NCBI GenBank assembly: GCA_036745875.1
Contig: DAIOFH010000153.1
Span: forward strand, 1-8,775
Direction: 5' to 3'
Source: DAIOFH01 sp036745875
Lineage (GTDB): Bacteria > Planctomycetota > SZUA-567
DNA: 8,775 nt
A program made the position numbers and the translations under genes. Positions 1-5,673 of the stretch are shown here, piece by piece. The notes beneath the pieces were generated by a model. The model saw only the letters and a program-made list of their open reading frames with translations. It ran no database searches and was not told where the DNA came from. The first letter of the stretch is position 1. Every line of letters starts with the position of its first letter.

Positions 1-21
1 GGCGGCAGTATTTCTGCCGCC
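1..21 (-). terminator. Probable hairpin terminator of the ABC transporter operon
   Basis: A perfect 8-bp inverted repeat (GGCGGCAG at 1-8, CTGCCGCC at 14-21) encloses a 5-nt loop. It starts 67 nt beyond the stop codon of the binding-protein gene and is GC-rich, as expected for a transcript-end stem. The sequence that would carry the U-tract on the minus strand lies outside the window, so intrinsic termination cannot be confirmed. A gene-end stabilising hairpin or a dispersed repeat is also possible. Confidence 0.5.
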
Positions 22-50
22 CCTCGCCTATTTCTGTTGTAAACAACCCC

Positions 51-74
51 GGGCGGCCAAATACCGCACCGCCC
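51..74 (-). other. Second GC-rich inverted repeat after the binding-protein gene
   Basis: GGGCGG (51-56) and CCGCCC (69-74) can form a 6-bp stem with a 12-nt loop. It lies 14 nt beyond the stop codon on the minus strand. The following minus-strand bases are GGGGTTG, not a U-tract, so it is a poor intrinsic terminator alone. It may protect the 3' end or act in tandem with the 1-21 hairpin. Confidence 0.3.
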
Positions 75-88
75 AAGGTCGCACGCGA

Positions 89-1030
89 CTATTTTACATA
101 CTCGTTCACATTTGCCGGGGTGACAAGTTCGTAGGGGATGTCATAGACGGCATCAATTTTCTTGCCTTCGGCTGCTTCGATAGCGACGTCGAGAGACTTG
201 CGGGCTTGCGCGGCGGAATTTTGGAAAACAGTGCAATCGAGGCGGCCGTCCTTCACCGCGTCAAGCGCATCGGGAATCGCGTCGACGCCGCCGACAAACA
301 CACCGGAGCGCCTGCCGGAGTTTTCCAGGGCGACCAGTGCGCCAAGCGCCATTTCGTCGTTCTCGCCAAAGACGATATTGAAATTGATGCCGGACTGGAT
401 GAAGTTTTCCACCGCCGCCAGCGCCTTGGCCCGATCCCAGTCGCAAACTTTTTCGGCGACGACCTTGGCTTCGGGGAAATCCTTCAGGACCTCTTCGAGG
501 CCGGCGTGACGCATGACTTCCGAATTTTGCCCGGCAACGCCGTGGATGACGATGATGTTGCCCTTGCCGCCGGAGAGACGCAGAAGCTCCCTCGCCAGCA
601 GGCGGCCGGACACTATGTCGTCGGAGCCGACGTAGGAGGTGCGCATCGGCGAGACGGTGGAAGCATTCATCTCGATGATGGGAATGCCCGCATCGGCCGA
701 CGCCTCGATGGCGGGAACCTGTTGTTCGCGGTCATAGGGGTCGATGATGATGGCGTCGACACCCTGGGAGATCAGGTTGTACACCTGGTCGTTTTGTTTA
801 TTGGCATCCCCCTGGGCGTCGAGGACCAGCAGCTCGACCTTGCCGGTGAGATTGCGGTCCCGGTAGTGCTCGTCCATGGAGTCGCGCAGCTGGGCCAGGA
901 ATTCCGCGGCCAGGCTATAGTAGCTGACGCCGATGCGAATCTTTTTTTCGCCGGCGGCGACGCTGGAAGCGGTTGTCGCGGAAATGACTAGGATCATGGC
1001 CAACACAAACGCATACACACTCTTTTTCAT
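89..1030 (-). CDS. Periplasmic sugar/cyclitol-binding protein of an ABC importer (RbsB-like, Peripla_BP_4)
   Basis: This is the substrate-capture component that delivers a sugar or cyclitol to the permease and ATPase encoded just upstream. The 313-aa product starts with a Sec signal peptide (MKK, a hydrophobic stretch to about residue 20, likely cleavage after SSVAA near 25-26). There is no lipobox Cys, so the mature protein should be periplasmic. The mature part has the two-lobed ribose-binding-protein pattern: KIRIGVSYYS near 30-39, IIIDPYDREQQ near 95-104, FGENDEMALGA near 221-231, VGGVDAIPDAL near 247-256 and CTVFQN near 266-271. By family analogy N224, D250 and Q270 contact ligand. The VDAxPDAL and TVFQ signatures resemble inositol-binding proteins as I remember them, but ligand cannot be assigned with certainty. 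The start at 1030 was chosen over an in-frame ATG 36 nt upstream because GGAGG (1037-1041) sits 6 nt before it and the signal peptide begins there. Confidence 0.92.
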   Translation of the reverse strand: MKKSVYAFVLAMILVISATTASSVAAGEKKIRIGVSYYSLAAEFLAQLRDSMDEHYRDRNLTGKVELLVLDAQGDANKQNDQVYNLISQGVDAIIIDPYDREQQVPAIEASADAGIPIIEMNASTVSPMRTSYVGSDDIVSGRLLARELLRLSGGKGNIIVIHGVAGQNSEVMRHAGLEEVLKDFPEAKVVAEKVCDWDRAKALAAVENFIQSGINFNIVFGENDEMALGALVALENSGRRSGVFVGGVDAIPDALDAVKDGRLDCTVFQNSAAQARKSLDVAIEAAEGKKIDAVYDIPYELVTPANVNEYVK

Positions 1031-1057
1031 TGTTATCCTCCGAGTTGTCGTACACCG

Positions 1058-1089
1058 CTGCACCATGCAGGGGTGATGCCAAGGGCATT
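1058..1089 (-). other. Two small hairpins between permease and binding-protein genes
   Basis: The 72-nt gap between the permease stop and the binding-protein start contains two adjacent inverted repeats. One is ATGCC (1076-1080) with GGCAT (1084-1088), extendable by a G-U pair. The other is CTGCA (1058-1062) with TGCAG (1066-1070). Neither has a U-tract. Stems at this position in importer operons often stabilise RNA or mark processing that uncouples binding-protein levels from permease levels; that role here is inference. Confidence 0.3.
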
Positions 1090-1102
1090 TTCAGAATTTC
1101 CG

Positions 1103-2068
1103 TTATTTGTTACTCCTCTGGTCCATCCATACCGCAGCGATGATGATGACGCCTTTGACGATAAGCTGGATATAGGATGAGACGTTCAGAATGTCGAGGC
1201 CGTTCTGGATGACGCCGATGATAAGAACCCCCATCAGGGTTCCGGCAATGGTGCCCTTGCCGCCGGCCATTGAAGCGCCGCCCACCGCGACCGCCGCGAT
1301 GGCGTCCAGTTCATAGCCGATACCGGCGTTGGGTGCTCCGGCGTTGGTGCGCCCGGCCAGCAGGATCGCCCCGAGGCCGCACATGGCGCCCATAAAGCTG
1401 TATGCGAAAAGTTTGACCGTTCTGGTGTTGACGCCGGAGGCGATCGCTGCCTCCTCGTTTCCGCCGGTGGCGAGGAGATAGCGGCCGAGAACGGATTTGT
1501 TCAAAATGACATAGCCGATGATGAGGATCAGGAACAGGAAAAGAACCGGCACGGGGACATAGCAAACCGTTCCCTGGCCCAAAAATTTAAACGGCGGCAT
1601 AAGGTTGATGATCGGCCTGCCATTGGCATAGGTGAGGGCCATTCCTCTGGCGATGGTGGTCATCCCGAGGGTAACGATAAACGGAATGATTTTTCCGTAT
1701 GAGACCAGGAGGCCGTTGATAAAGCCCAGCAGGAATCCCATAAATATGCCCACGAAAACAGCGAGGAAAAAGTTTTGCCCCGGGTGCGCGATGCTAGTCG
1801 CGACAACACCGGCAAAGGCGAGCATGGAGCCGGCCGACAAGTCTATGCCGCCGGTAACGATGACCATGGTCATACCTACCGCCAACACGCCGTTGATCGA
1901 TACCTGAAGGAGGATGTTGCGGACATTGGGAAGGGTAAGAAATGCGCCATGAGCGAGCGAGAGAATGATGAGCAAAAGAACAAAAACACAGTACAGTCCG
2001 TATTTAGAGACAAAGGAACTTGTTTTCGCGCTTGCACGCGTTGCTGAAAGTTTACCGATACTGGTCAT
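1103..2068 (-). CDS. Sugar ABC transporter permease, RbsC/MglC family
   Basis: This is the inner-membrane channel subunit, probably a homodimer, of the importer. The 321-aa product has a short polar N-terminus (to about residue 22) followed by repeated hydrophobic segments over its length. Family motifs are VTGGIDLSAGS (71-81), SYGKIIPFIVTLG (123-135), a cytoplasmic coupling loop around GRYLLATGGNEEAAIASGV (195-213), and the C-terminal block GYELDAIAAVAVGGASMAGG (251-270) followed by GTLMGVLIIGVIQNGL. All are typical of Pfam BPD_transp_2 proteins for ribose, galactose, xylose or inositol. The start at 2068 gives the normal family length and has GGAGG at 2077-2081. The open frame continues 93 codons further upstream, but that part overlaps the ATPase gene and looks non-natural. 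The start overlaps the ATPase stop as ATGA, suggesting translational coupling. No second permease is present. Confidence 0.95.
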   Translation of the reverse strand: MTSIGKLSATRASAKTSSFVSKYGLYCVFVLLLIILSLAHGAFLTLPNVRNILLQVSINGVLAVGMTMVIVTGGIDLSAGSMLAFAGVVATSIAHPGQNFFLAVFVGIFMGFLLGFINGLLVSYGKIIPFIVTLGMTTIARGMALTYANGRPIINLMPPFKFLGQGTVCYVPVPVLFLFLILIIGYVILNKSVLGRYLLATGGNEEAAIASGVNTRTVKLFAYSFMGAMCGLGAILLAGRTNAGAPNAGIGYELDAIAAVAVGGASMAGGKGTIAGTLMGVLIIGVIQNGLDILNVSSYIQLIVKGVIIIAAVWMDQRSNK

Positions 2069-3582
2069 TTCGCGATCCTCCGGATTGATTCGAAATTGGC
2101 GGCATGCTGCATAATATCTTCCTGGGTGAAACCGTGTTTGAGTTCCTTTTTGGCAGCACCCTGGTTCATGACGATTGTCTTGTCGCACATGGAAATGATC
2201 TCCGGCATTTCGGAGGAAATGAGCATTACCGCCTTGCCGTCCCTCGTCATTTTGTCGATCAACGCATAGATTTCCTGTTTCGCGCCGACATCTATGCCGC
2301 GCGTCGGTTCGTCCATGATGAAGATGTCGGGCTCCGTCAACAGCCAACGGGCTATAAGGGCCTTCTGCTGGTTTCCTCCGCTGAGAGAACGAATTTTTGT
2401 ACCGCGGGAGGGGGTTTTTATTCGCAGGGAGTCGATGTATTCATCGCATACGGATCGTTCTGTCTTAATGTCAACCAGCCGCATTTTGGTAAGGTCGCGG
2501 ATTTTGCACATGGAGACGTTGCGCTTCACTGACAACCCGAGGAAAAGACCGTGGCGCTTCCTGTCTTCAGTGAGAAATGCTATGCCATGGTCGATTGCGT
2601 CCAGCGGGCGCTTGATATCGACCCTCTTTCCATTAATCCAGATCTCGCCGCTGTCGGCGGGCCGTATGCCGAATATCGCCTCCGCCACTTCGGTCCGGCC
2701 CGCGCCGATCAGGCCGGTGAAGCCGAGGATCTCGCCGCGATGAAGGGTAAAGTTGACATTATAGAATTTCCCCTGGCGCGTCAGATTCTTGACCTGGAGG
2801 ATCGGATCGCCGCGTGGGGCCGGCTTGCGCTTGAACATTTCGGTAAGTTCCCGCCCGACCATCATCTTTACCAACTTTTCGTTGTCGAGTTCCGCCGCCG
2901 GTTTCGTGTCCACCAGGCATCCGTCGCGCAAAACAGTGATGTAATCGGATATTTGGAAAATTTCGTCCATTTTGTGCGAGATATAAATAATGGCGGTTCC
3001 CCGCGCCTTTAGTTCGCGAATGATGTTGAAGAGAACTTCGACCTCTTTTTCGGAAATGGCGGAAGTCGGTTCGTCCATGATGATGATGCGGGAGTCGTAA
3101 GAAGCAGCCTTGGCAATCTCAACCATTTGCATACGGGCGATGGTGAGGTCGCGCATTTTGGTCAGGGGATGAATTGGGTCGATTCCCAGCCTGTCGAACA
3201 GCTCTACAGTCATGCGCAGCAGGTCTTTTTGCTTGATCATGCCGGCGGAGGAGGGCGCATGGCCCAGATAAATGTTGTCGGCGACGCTCATATCCGGGAT
3301 GATGCTCAGTTCCTGGTGGATCATGGAGATGCCGTGTTGCAAAGCGTCGTGGCTGCTCTTGAAGTCGACTTTTTCCCCGGCGAAATACACTTCCCCCGAG
3401 TCTGCGGAATAGGCGCCGCTGAGTATTTTCATCAGCGTTGATTTGCCGGCCCCGTTCTCTCCCATCAGAGTGTGTACCGTTCCCGGCCTGACCTTAAGCG
3501 TTACCTTGTCTAACGCCCTGACTCCCGGGAATACTTTGGTTATCTCCTCCATCCGGAGTAAATAGCCATCATCTTGTCCCAT
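2065..3582 (-). CDS. Sugar ABC transporter ATPase with two fused nucleotide-binding domains (MglA/RbsA family)
   Basis: This cytoplasmic protein powers carbohydrate import. The 505-aa length matches MglA/RbsA-type double ATPases. Domain 1 has Walker A GENGAGKST (41-49), Q-loop Q90, a degenerate signature DLTIARMQMVEIAKA (145-159), Walker B IIIMDEPTS (166-174) and the switch His at 203. Domain 2 has the family-typical degenerate Walker A GLIGAGRTE (290-298, Arg in place of Lys), a full signature LSGGNQQK (400-407) and Walker B IFIMDEPTRG (420-429). So each composite site pairs one good and one weak element, as is normal for this family. The closest remembered relative by motif wording is MglA, though MglA-like ATPases serve many sugars including inositol. 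The ATG at 3582 is preceded by AGGAGG (3591-3596) with 8-nt spacing. It is first in a three-gene operon and follows a long leader. Confidence 0.95.
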   Translation of the reverse strand: MGQDDGYLLRMEEITKVFPGVRALDKVTLKVRPGTVHTLMGENGAGKSTLMKILSGAYSADSGEVYFAGEKVDFKSSHDALQHGISMIHQELSIIPDMSVADNIYLGHAPSSAGMIKQKDLLRMTVELFDRLGIDPIHPLTKMRDLTIARMQMVEIAKAASYDSRIIIMDEPTSAISEKEVEVLFNIIRELKARGTAIIYISHKMDEIFQISDYITVLRDGCLVDTKPAAELDNEKLVKMMVGRELTEMFKRKPAPRGDPILQVKNLTRQGKFYNVNFTLHRGEILGFTGLIGAGRTEVAEAIFGIRPADSGEIWINGKRVDIKRPLDAIDHGIAFLTEDRKRHGLFLGLSVKRNVSMCKIRDLTKMRLVDIKTERSVCDEYIDSLRIKTPSRGTKIRSLSGGNQQKALIARWLLTEPDIFIMDEPTRGIDVGAKQEIYALIDKMTRDGKAVMLISSEMPEIISMCDKTIVMNQGAAKKELKHGFTQEDIMQHAANFESIRRIAK

Positions 3583-3601
3583 GATTTTGTCCTCCTGCAG
3601 T

Positions 3602-3669
3602 GCGCGTTTTCGGAAAGTACTGGCCCCTTAGTGCGTTTTCCGGCGCAACCGCGCCATGCCAAAACGCGC
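3602..3669 (-). promoter_or_regulatory. Structured leader next to the ABC operon ribosome binding site, with competing stems
   Basis: Plus-strand AAAACGCGC (3661-3669) can pair with two downstream partners in the transcript. Pairing with GCGTTTT (3633-3639) gives a 7-bp stem capped by a perfect GGCGC/GCGCC helix (3642-3646 with 3651-3655, AACC loop on this strand). Pairing with GCGCGTTTT (3602-3610) gives a 9-bp helix ending 5 nt from the AGGAGG. The two pairings exclude each other because they share one strand. No U-tract follows either, so any effect would more likely be on translation or RNA stability than on termination. I do not recognise a named riboswitch. The inverted repeats are directly seen; regulation is inferred. 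Confidence 0.4.
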
Positions 3670-3856
3670 CAAGAGACGGAGCAACTCTTTCAGAAAAAGC
3701 TATAGTGGAAATCGAATGTCTTGCATTTGAAGGTCATCATTTTTCGATAAAAACCAGGCAGCGCAGGTACAGGTCGACGTTACGCAAAGCAAACAGGATA
3801 ATAGGCGAGGGAAAAGGGGCAGAGACAGTTTAAGGGTATAGAGTATATAATGGTTT
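3670..3856. other. Remainder of the long leader of the ABC operon; no gene seen
   Basis: If transcription starts near 3877, the ABC operon carries a leader of about 295 nt. Apart from the structured part near the start codon, this stretch shows no convincing gene, tRNA or recognised riboswitch. A 77-codon open frame on the plus strand (3600-3833) has no ribosome binding site or recognisable protein pattern. A 16-residue frame on the minus strand (3740-3690) is Phe-rich but lacks a Shine-Dalgarno sequence. Confidence 0.4.
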
Positions 3857-3868
3857 AGATAGCTATCT
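3857..3868. repeat. 12-bp perfect palindrome just inside the ABC transcript
   Basis: AGATAGCTATCT is a perfect palindrome about 10-20 bp downstream of the predicted transcription start of the ABC operon. It is in a good position for a repressor roadblock site, or for a 5'-end stem in the transcript. Its sequence differs from the TAGTATA-type repeats next to it, so if it is an operator it may belong to another regulator. Confidence 0.3.
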
Positions 3869-3871
3869 GGT

Positions 3872-3896
3872 TAGTATATTACTAGTATAGTATATT
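3872..3896. promoter_or_regulatory. Candidate operator repeats over the ABC promoter start site
   Basis: TAGTA-TAT-TACTA (3872-3884) is a perfect inverted repeat over the predicted +1 region. TAGTATATT occurs at 3872-3880 and again at 3888-3896, and TAGTATA also begins at 3883. GntR-family operators often have the form TNGT-spacer-ACNA, which the first site fits with an unusual 5-nt spacer. A related element lies at the gntR promoter. The region is very AT-rich, so chance symmetry is a real risk. Confidence 0.4.
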
Positions 3897-3911
3897 TAAG
3901 GTATTTGTCAA
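3884..3911 (-). promoter_or_regulatory. Sigma70-type promoter of the ABC transporter operon
   Basis: On the minus strand a perfect -35 box TTGACA (3906-3911) is separated by 16 nt from TATACT (3884-3889), a 5/6 match to the -10 consensus. The predicted start is near 3877. The spacer and flanks are strongly AT-rich compared with the coding DNA around them. The -35 box touches the U-tract of the gntR terminator, so the transporter has its own transcription unit rather than depending on read-through. Confidence 0.75.
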
Positions 3912-3949
3912 TAAAAAAATAGGCTCTCCGGAATCCGAGATACCTATTT
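3911..3949 (-). terminator. Intrinsic terminator of the gntR gene
   Basis: On the minus strand AAATAGG (3949-3943) and CCTATTT (3924-3918) form a 7-bp outer stem. An inner CTC/GAG helix, extendable by two G-C pairs with one bulge, sits above it. The stem is followed at once by a T-run (TTTTAT, continuing from the stem's own TTT). It begins 28 nt after the gntR stop codon. The plus-strand direction lacks a U-tract, so the terminator acts one way. Confidence 0.75.
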
Positions 3950-3976
3950 CATTACATCTTTTTATTTATCAAATAG

Positions 3977-4660
3977 TTAGGAAGCGAAATATTCCGGAAA
4001 TCTATTTTGGATTCTTTCTTTGTATTCATCATCCATGTTATGGTCGTGATGCTTTTCCAGGAGAACGGTCAGGCTTTTCTCATCACCGGACTCAATATAT
4101 TCCGCTAATTGCTCATGATCCTGATAGGATGCTTCCAGCTTCCCCGGGCTCCTTAAATCCAGCATAAGGACGCGATTATAATGGGCGCGAGAGCCGGAAA
4201 TGATATTCCAGACCATTTCGTGGCCGGCATAGGCAAATATTTGGGCGTGGAATTTGTTGTCCTGGCGAATATATTCGGCTACGTCATCACGCTTGATGGC
4301 GGAGCGCATGAAGTAGAACTGTTCATCAAGGGTGTCCCTGATCTTTGCTTTTTGGGCGCATAGCGTCAGGCAAACGTCCTGATCGAGGAGATGCCGCATG
4401 TACGATACCTCTCCGGCCAGCTGAAAGCTGATGGGGGCGACATAGGTGCCGGACTGCGGGAATATGTTGACCAACATTTCCTCGGATAAACGGATCAATG
4501 CTTCACGTATCGGCGTTCTTCCCAGCTGTGTTCTTTTGATAAGCTCGCTCTCGACCAAAACGGAACCAGGCATCAACTCCAGATACTGCACAGCATCCTT
4601 CAGCATGCTATAGGCTATGGAACGCCCTTGTTGTCTATTTTTTGTGGGTGTCTTTTCCAT
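3977..4660 (-). CDS. GntR-family transcriptional regulator, FadR/FCD subfamily
   Basis: This is a DNA-binding regulator that probably senses a small carboxylate or sugar-derived ligand and controls the neighbouring catabolic and uptake genes. The 227-aa product has an N-terminal winged helix-turn-helix (about residues 12-76) with the family hallmark GRTPIREALIRLSEE (47-61) followed by PQSGTYVAP (68-76). The C-terminal all-helical FCD domain (about 85-210) carries the expected metal/ligand residues D134 and H138 (RQDNKFHAQI), H182 (DHEQL) and H204 or H205 (LEKHHDHN). Length is normal for the subfamily. The ATG at 4660 has GAGG 7 nt upstream. The gene is monocistronic, lying between the iolB terminator and its own terminator, on the same strand as both operons. 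A symmetric element overlaps its own -10 box, suggesting autoregulation. Ligand is unknown. Confidence 0.93.
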   Translation of the reverse strand: MEKTPTKNRQQGRSIAYSMLKDAVQYLELMPGSVLVESELIKRTQLGRTPIREALIRLSEEMLVNIFPQSGTYVAPISFQLAGEVSYMRHLLDQDVCLTLCAQKAKIRDTLDEQFYFMRSAIKRDDVAEYIRQDNKFHAQIFAYAGHEMVWNIISGSRAHYNRVLMLDLRSPGKLEASYQDHEQLAEYIESGDEKSLTVLLEKHHDHNMDDEYKERIQNRFPEYFAS

Positions 4661-4701
4661 GGTTGTACCTCATAAAATAACCGGCCGCTCTGAAAACGGA
4701 A

Positions 4702-4719
4702 TAGTATAATAATATTCTA
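4702..4719. promoter_or_regulatory. Candidate operator overlapping the gntR -10 box
   Basis: TAGTATAATAATATTCTA is an imperfect palindrome with 7 of 9 base pairs symmetric. It covers the predicted -10 box and start site of gntR. It shares TAGTATA with the repeats at the ABC promoter, which is compatible with one regulator binding both places, most simply the GntR protein itself. The AT-rich context makes this tentative. Confidence 0.35.
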
Positions 4720-4737
4720 ATCTTTTAGCGGTGTCAA
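4709..4737 (-). promoter_or_regulatory. Sigma70-type promoter of gntR
   Basis: A perfect -35 box TTGACA (4732-4737, minus strand) is followed after the optimal 17 nt by TATTAT (4709-4714), a 5/6 match to the -10 consensus. The predicted start is near 4702, giving a leader of about 42 nt before the ATG at 4660. Confidence 0.75.
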
Positions 4738-4755
4738 TGTATGTCTAACAAATTT

Positions 4756-4772
4756 TCTTGAAATTTTCAAGA
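4756..4772. repeat. 17-bp palindrome upstream of the gntR promoter
   Basis: TCTTGAAATTTTCAAGA has two perfect 8-nt arms around one central base. It lies between the iolB terminator hairpin and the gntR -35 box, centred near -62 relative to the predicted gntR start. That position suits an activator site or a second operator. It could also form a second, weaker stem behind the iolB terminator. Confidence 0.4.
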
Positions 4773-4806
4773 TAAACGGCACGAACAGCCAAAGCCATTC
4801 GTGCCG
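4772..4806 (-). terminator. Terminator of the catabolic (iolB) operon
   Basis: CGGCACGAA (4777-4785) and TTCGTGCCG (4798-4806) form a perfect 9-bp stem with a 12-nt loop, starting 39 nt after the iolB stop codon. On the minus strand the stem is followed by TTTAT, a short U-tract. This is a plausible intrinsic terminator separating the catabolic operon from gntR. The large loop and short U-run suggest moderate efficiency. Confidence 0.65.
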
Positions 4807-4845
4807 CAACGATTCATATCAATTGGCTTGACATTGAATATGCTA

Positions 4846-5643
4846 CTACTCTTTTTCGCCTGTCCAATACTTCGCGTCCGGTTCCATCATCCACAGGTGG
4901 ATAGGGTCGTCGATGCGGGTCTTTTCCCATGGGTTGCCCGGAAGGTGACGTATGCCCCAAACGTAGCAACAGGCATATCCGGGAGCCATGGACATCGGGT
5001 GGACTCCCTTGGTGATGATCGCCAAGCCGTTATGGTGCAGTTCCGCGATTTCGTCGTCGATCCAGCCGGCACCGAAGCCCTGTTCCTTTTCAAAATGGTA
5101 GAAATACACTTCCGGCTGCGGATGCCAATGCGGCGGATAGCTGGACCATTTGCCGGGGAGATTGACGACTTCCCCTAGGACCATGTTGGAGTAGGGGGCA
5201 TTGCCGTAATCAAAGCTGGTGCGGACATCGCGCTTGATGCACCCGCCGCATTCGCCATTGGCTCCTCTGCGCCAGGTGTCTGTCTCCTCAGGGGTGTACA
5301 GGTGGGTGGAGAACTTCTTGTCGTTGGTGGTTTTCTGCACATACACCTTGCACGGTTCGACCGCTGTTATGCTGCTGGAGGAACCGGCCGACTGGTGCAG
5401 GCACCAGGTGTCGTAGTCAAACGGGTTCGGCCGCTCCATTTCCACTTCCTTGCCGTCAAAGCGCGCGACCGCCTTGCCGTACAGGAGAATCCAGGCAAGC
5501 TCCTTCGTTTCTTCCTTGAAGTCGAATGTGTCCCCCGGCTCCATCATGATAATGCCGACATCCAGCATGCTGCCATAGCCGTTTTCCACTTCCTCGCGGG
5601 TGTATTCGTTATATCCGCGCTTCAGTTTTTTATCGATATACAT
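4846..5643 (-). CDS. iolB: 5-deoxy-glucuronate isomerase-like protein (IolB/KduI cupin family)
   Basis: IolB converts 5-deoxy-D-glucuronate to 2-deoxy-5-keto-D-gluconate in myo-inositol breakdown, in the cytosol; the related KduI isomerises 5-keto-4-deoxyuronate. The 265-aa product is about the usual length and should form two cupin barrels. The C-terminal barrel has LGEVVNLPGKWSSYPPHWH (156-174), close to the IolB wording, with likely metal ligands H172, H174, E178 and H215 (TKGVHPMS). GFG (189-191), NPWEKTRIDDPIHLWMME (237-254) and RPNPF (71-75) also fit IolB. Oddly, H174 and E178 are only 3 residues apart from each other, and the EVYFYHF that follows looks more like KduI; classical IolB has a longer insert there. 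A CGGC motif (132-135) is also unusual. The start has GGAG 6 nt upstream and lies 30 nt after the aldehyde dehydrogenase stop. Family is sure; the exact substrate is not. Confidence 0.75.
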   Translation of the reverse strand: MYIDKKLKRGYNEYTREEVENGYGSMLDVGIIMMEPGDTFDFKEETKELAWILLYGKAVARFDGKEVEMERPNPFDYDTWCLHQSAGSSSSITAVEPCKVYVQKTTNDKKFSTHLYTPEETDTWRRGANGECGGCIKRDVRTSFDYGNAPYSNMVLGEVVNLPGKWSSYPPHWHPQPEVYFYHFEKEQGFGAGWIDDEIAELHHNGLAIITKGVHPMSMAPGYACCYVWGIRHLPGNPWEKTRIDDPIHLWMMEPDAKYWTGEKE

Positions 5644-5673
5644 TTTTCTCTCCTATGTCGAAAAGGCATGGCT

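Noticed and set aside
206..991. 261-codon open frame on the plus strand
   Set aside because: It lies antisense to the binding-protein gene, has low-complexity Gly/Asp/Val-rich composition and no recognisable domain. It arises from codon bias of the real gene.
2069..2347. N-terminal extension of the permease frame by 93 codons
   Set aside because: The extension overlaps the ATPase gene in another frame and its composition (Arg/His/Gly-rich) is not protein-like. The ATG at 2068 has GGAGG and gives normal family length.
3690..3740. Possible 16-residue Phe-rich leader peptide on the minus strand, ahead of the competing stems
   Set aside because: No Shine-Dalgarno sequence precedes its ATG codons and there is no U-tract terminator after the stems, so an attenuation mechanism is not supported.
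3600..3833. 77-codon open frame on the plus strand in the leader region
   Set aside because: No ribosome binding site, no recognisable motif, and it overlaps structured leader elements of the ABC operon.
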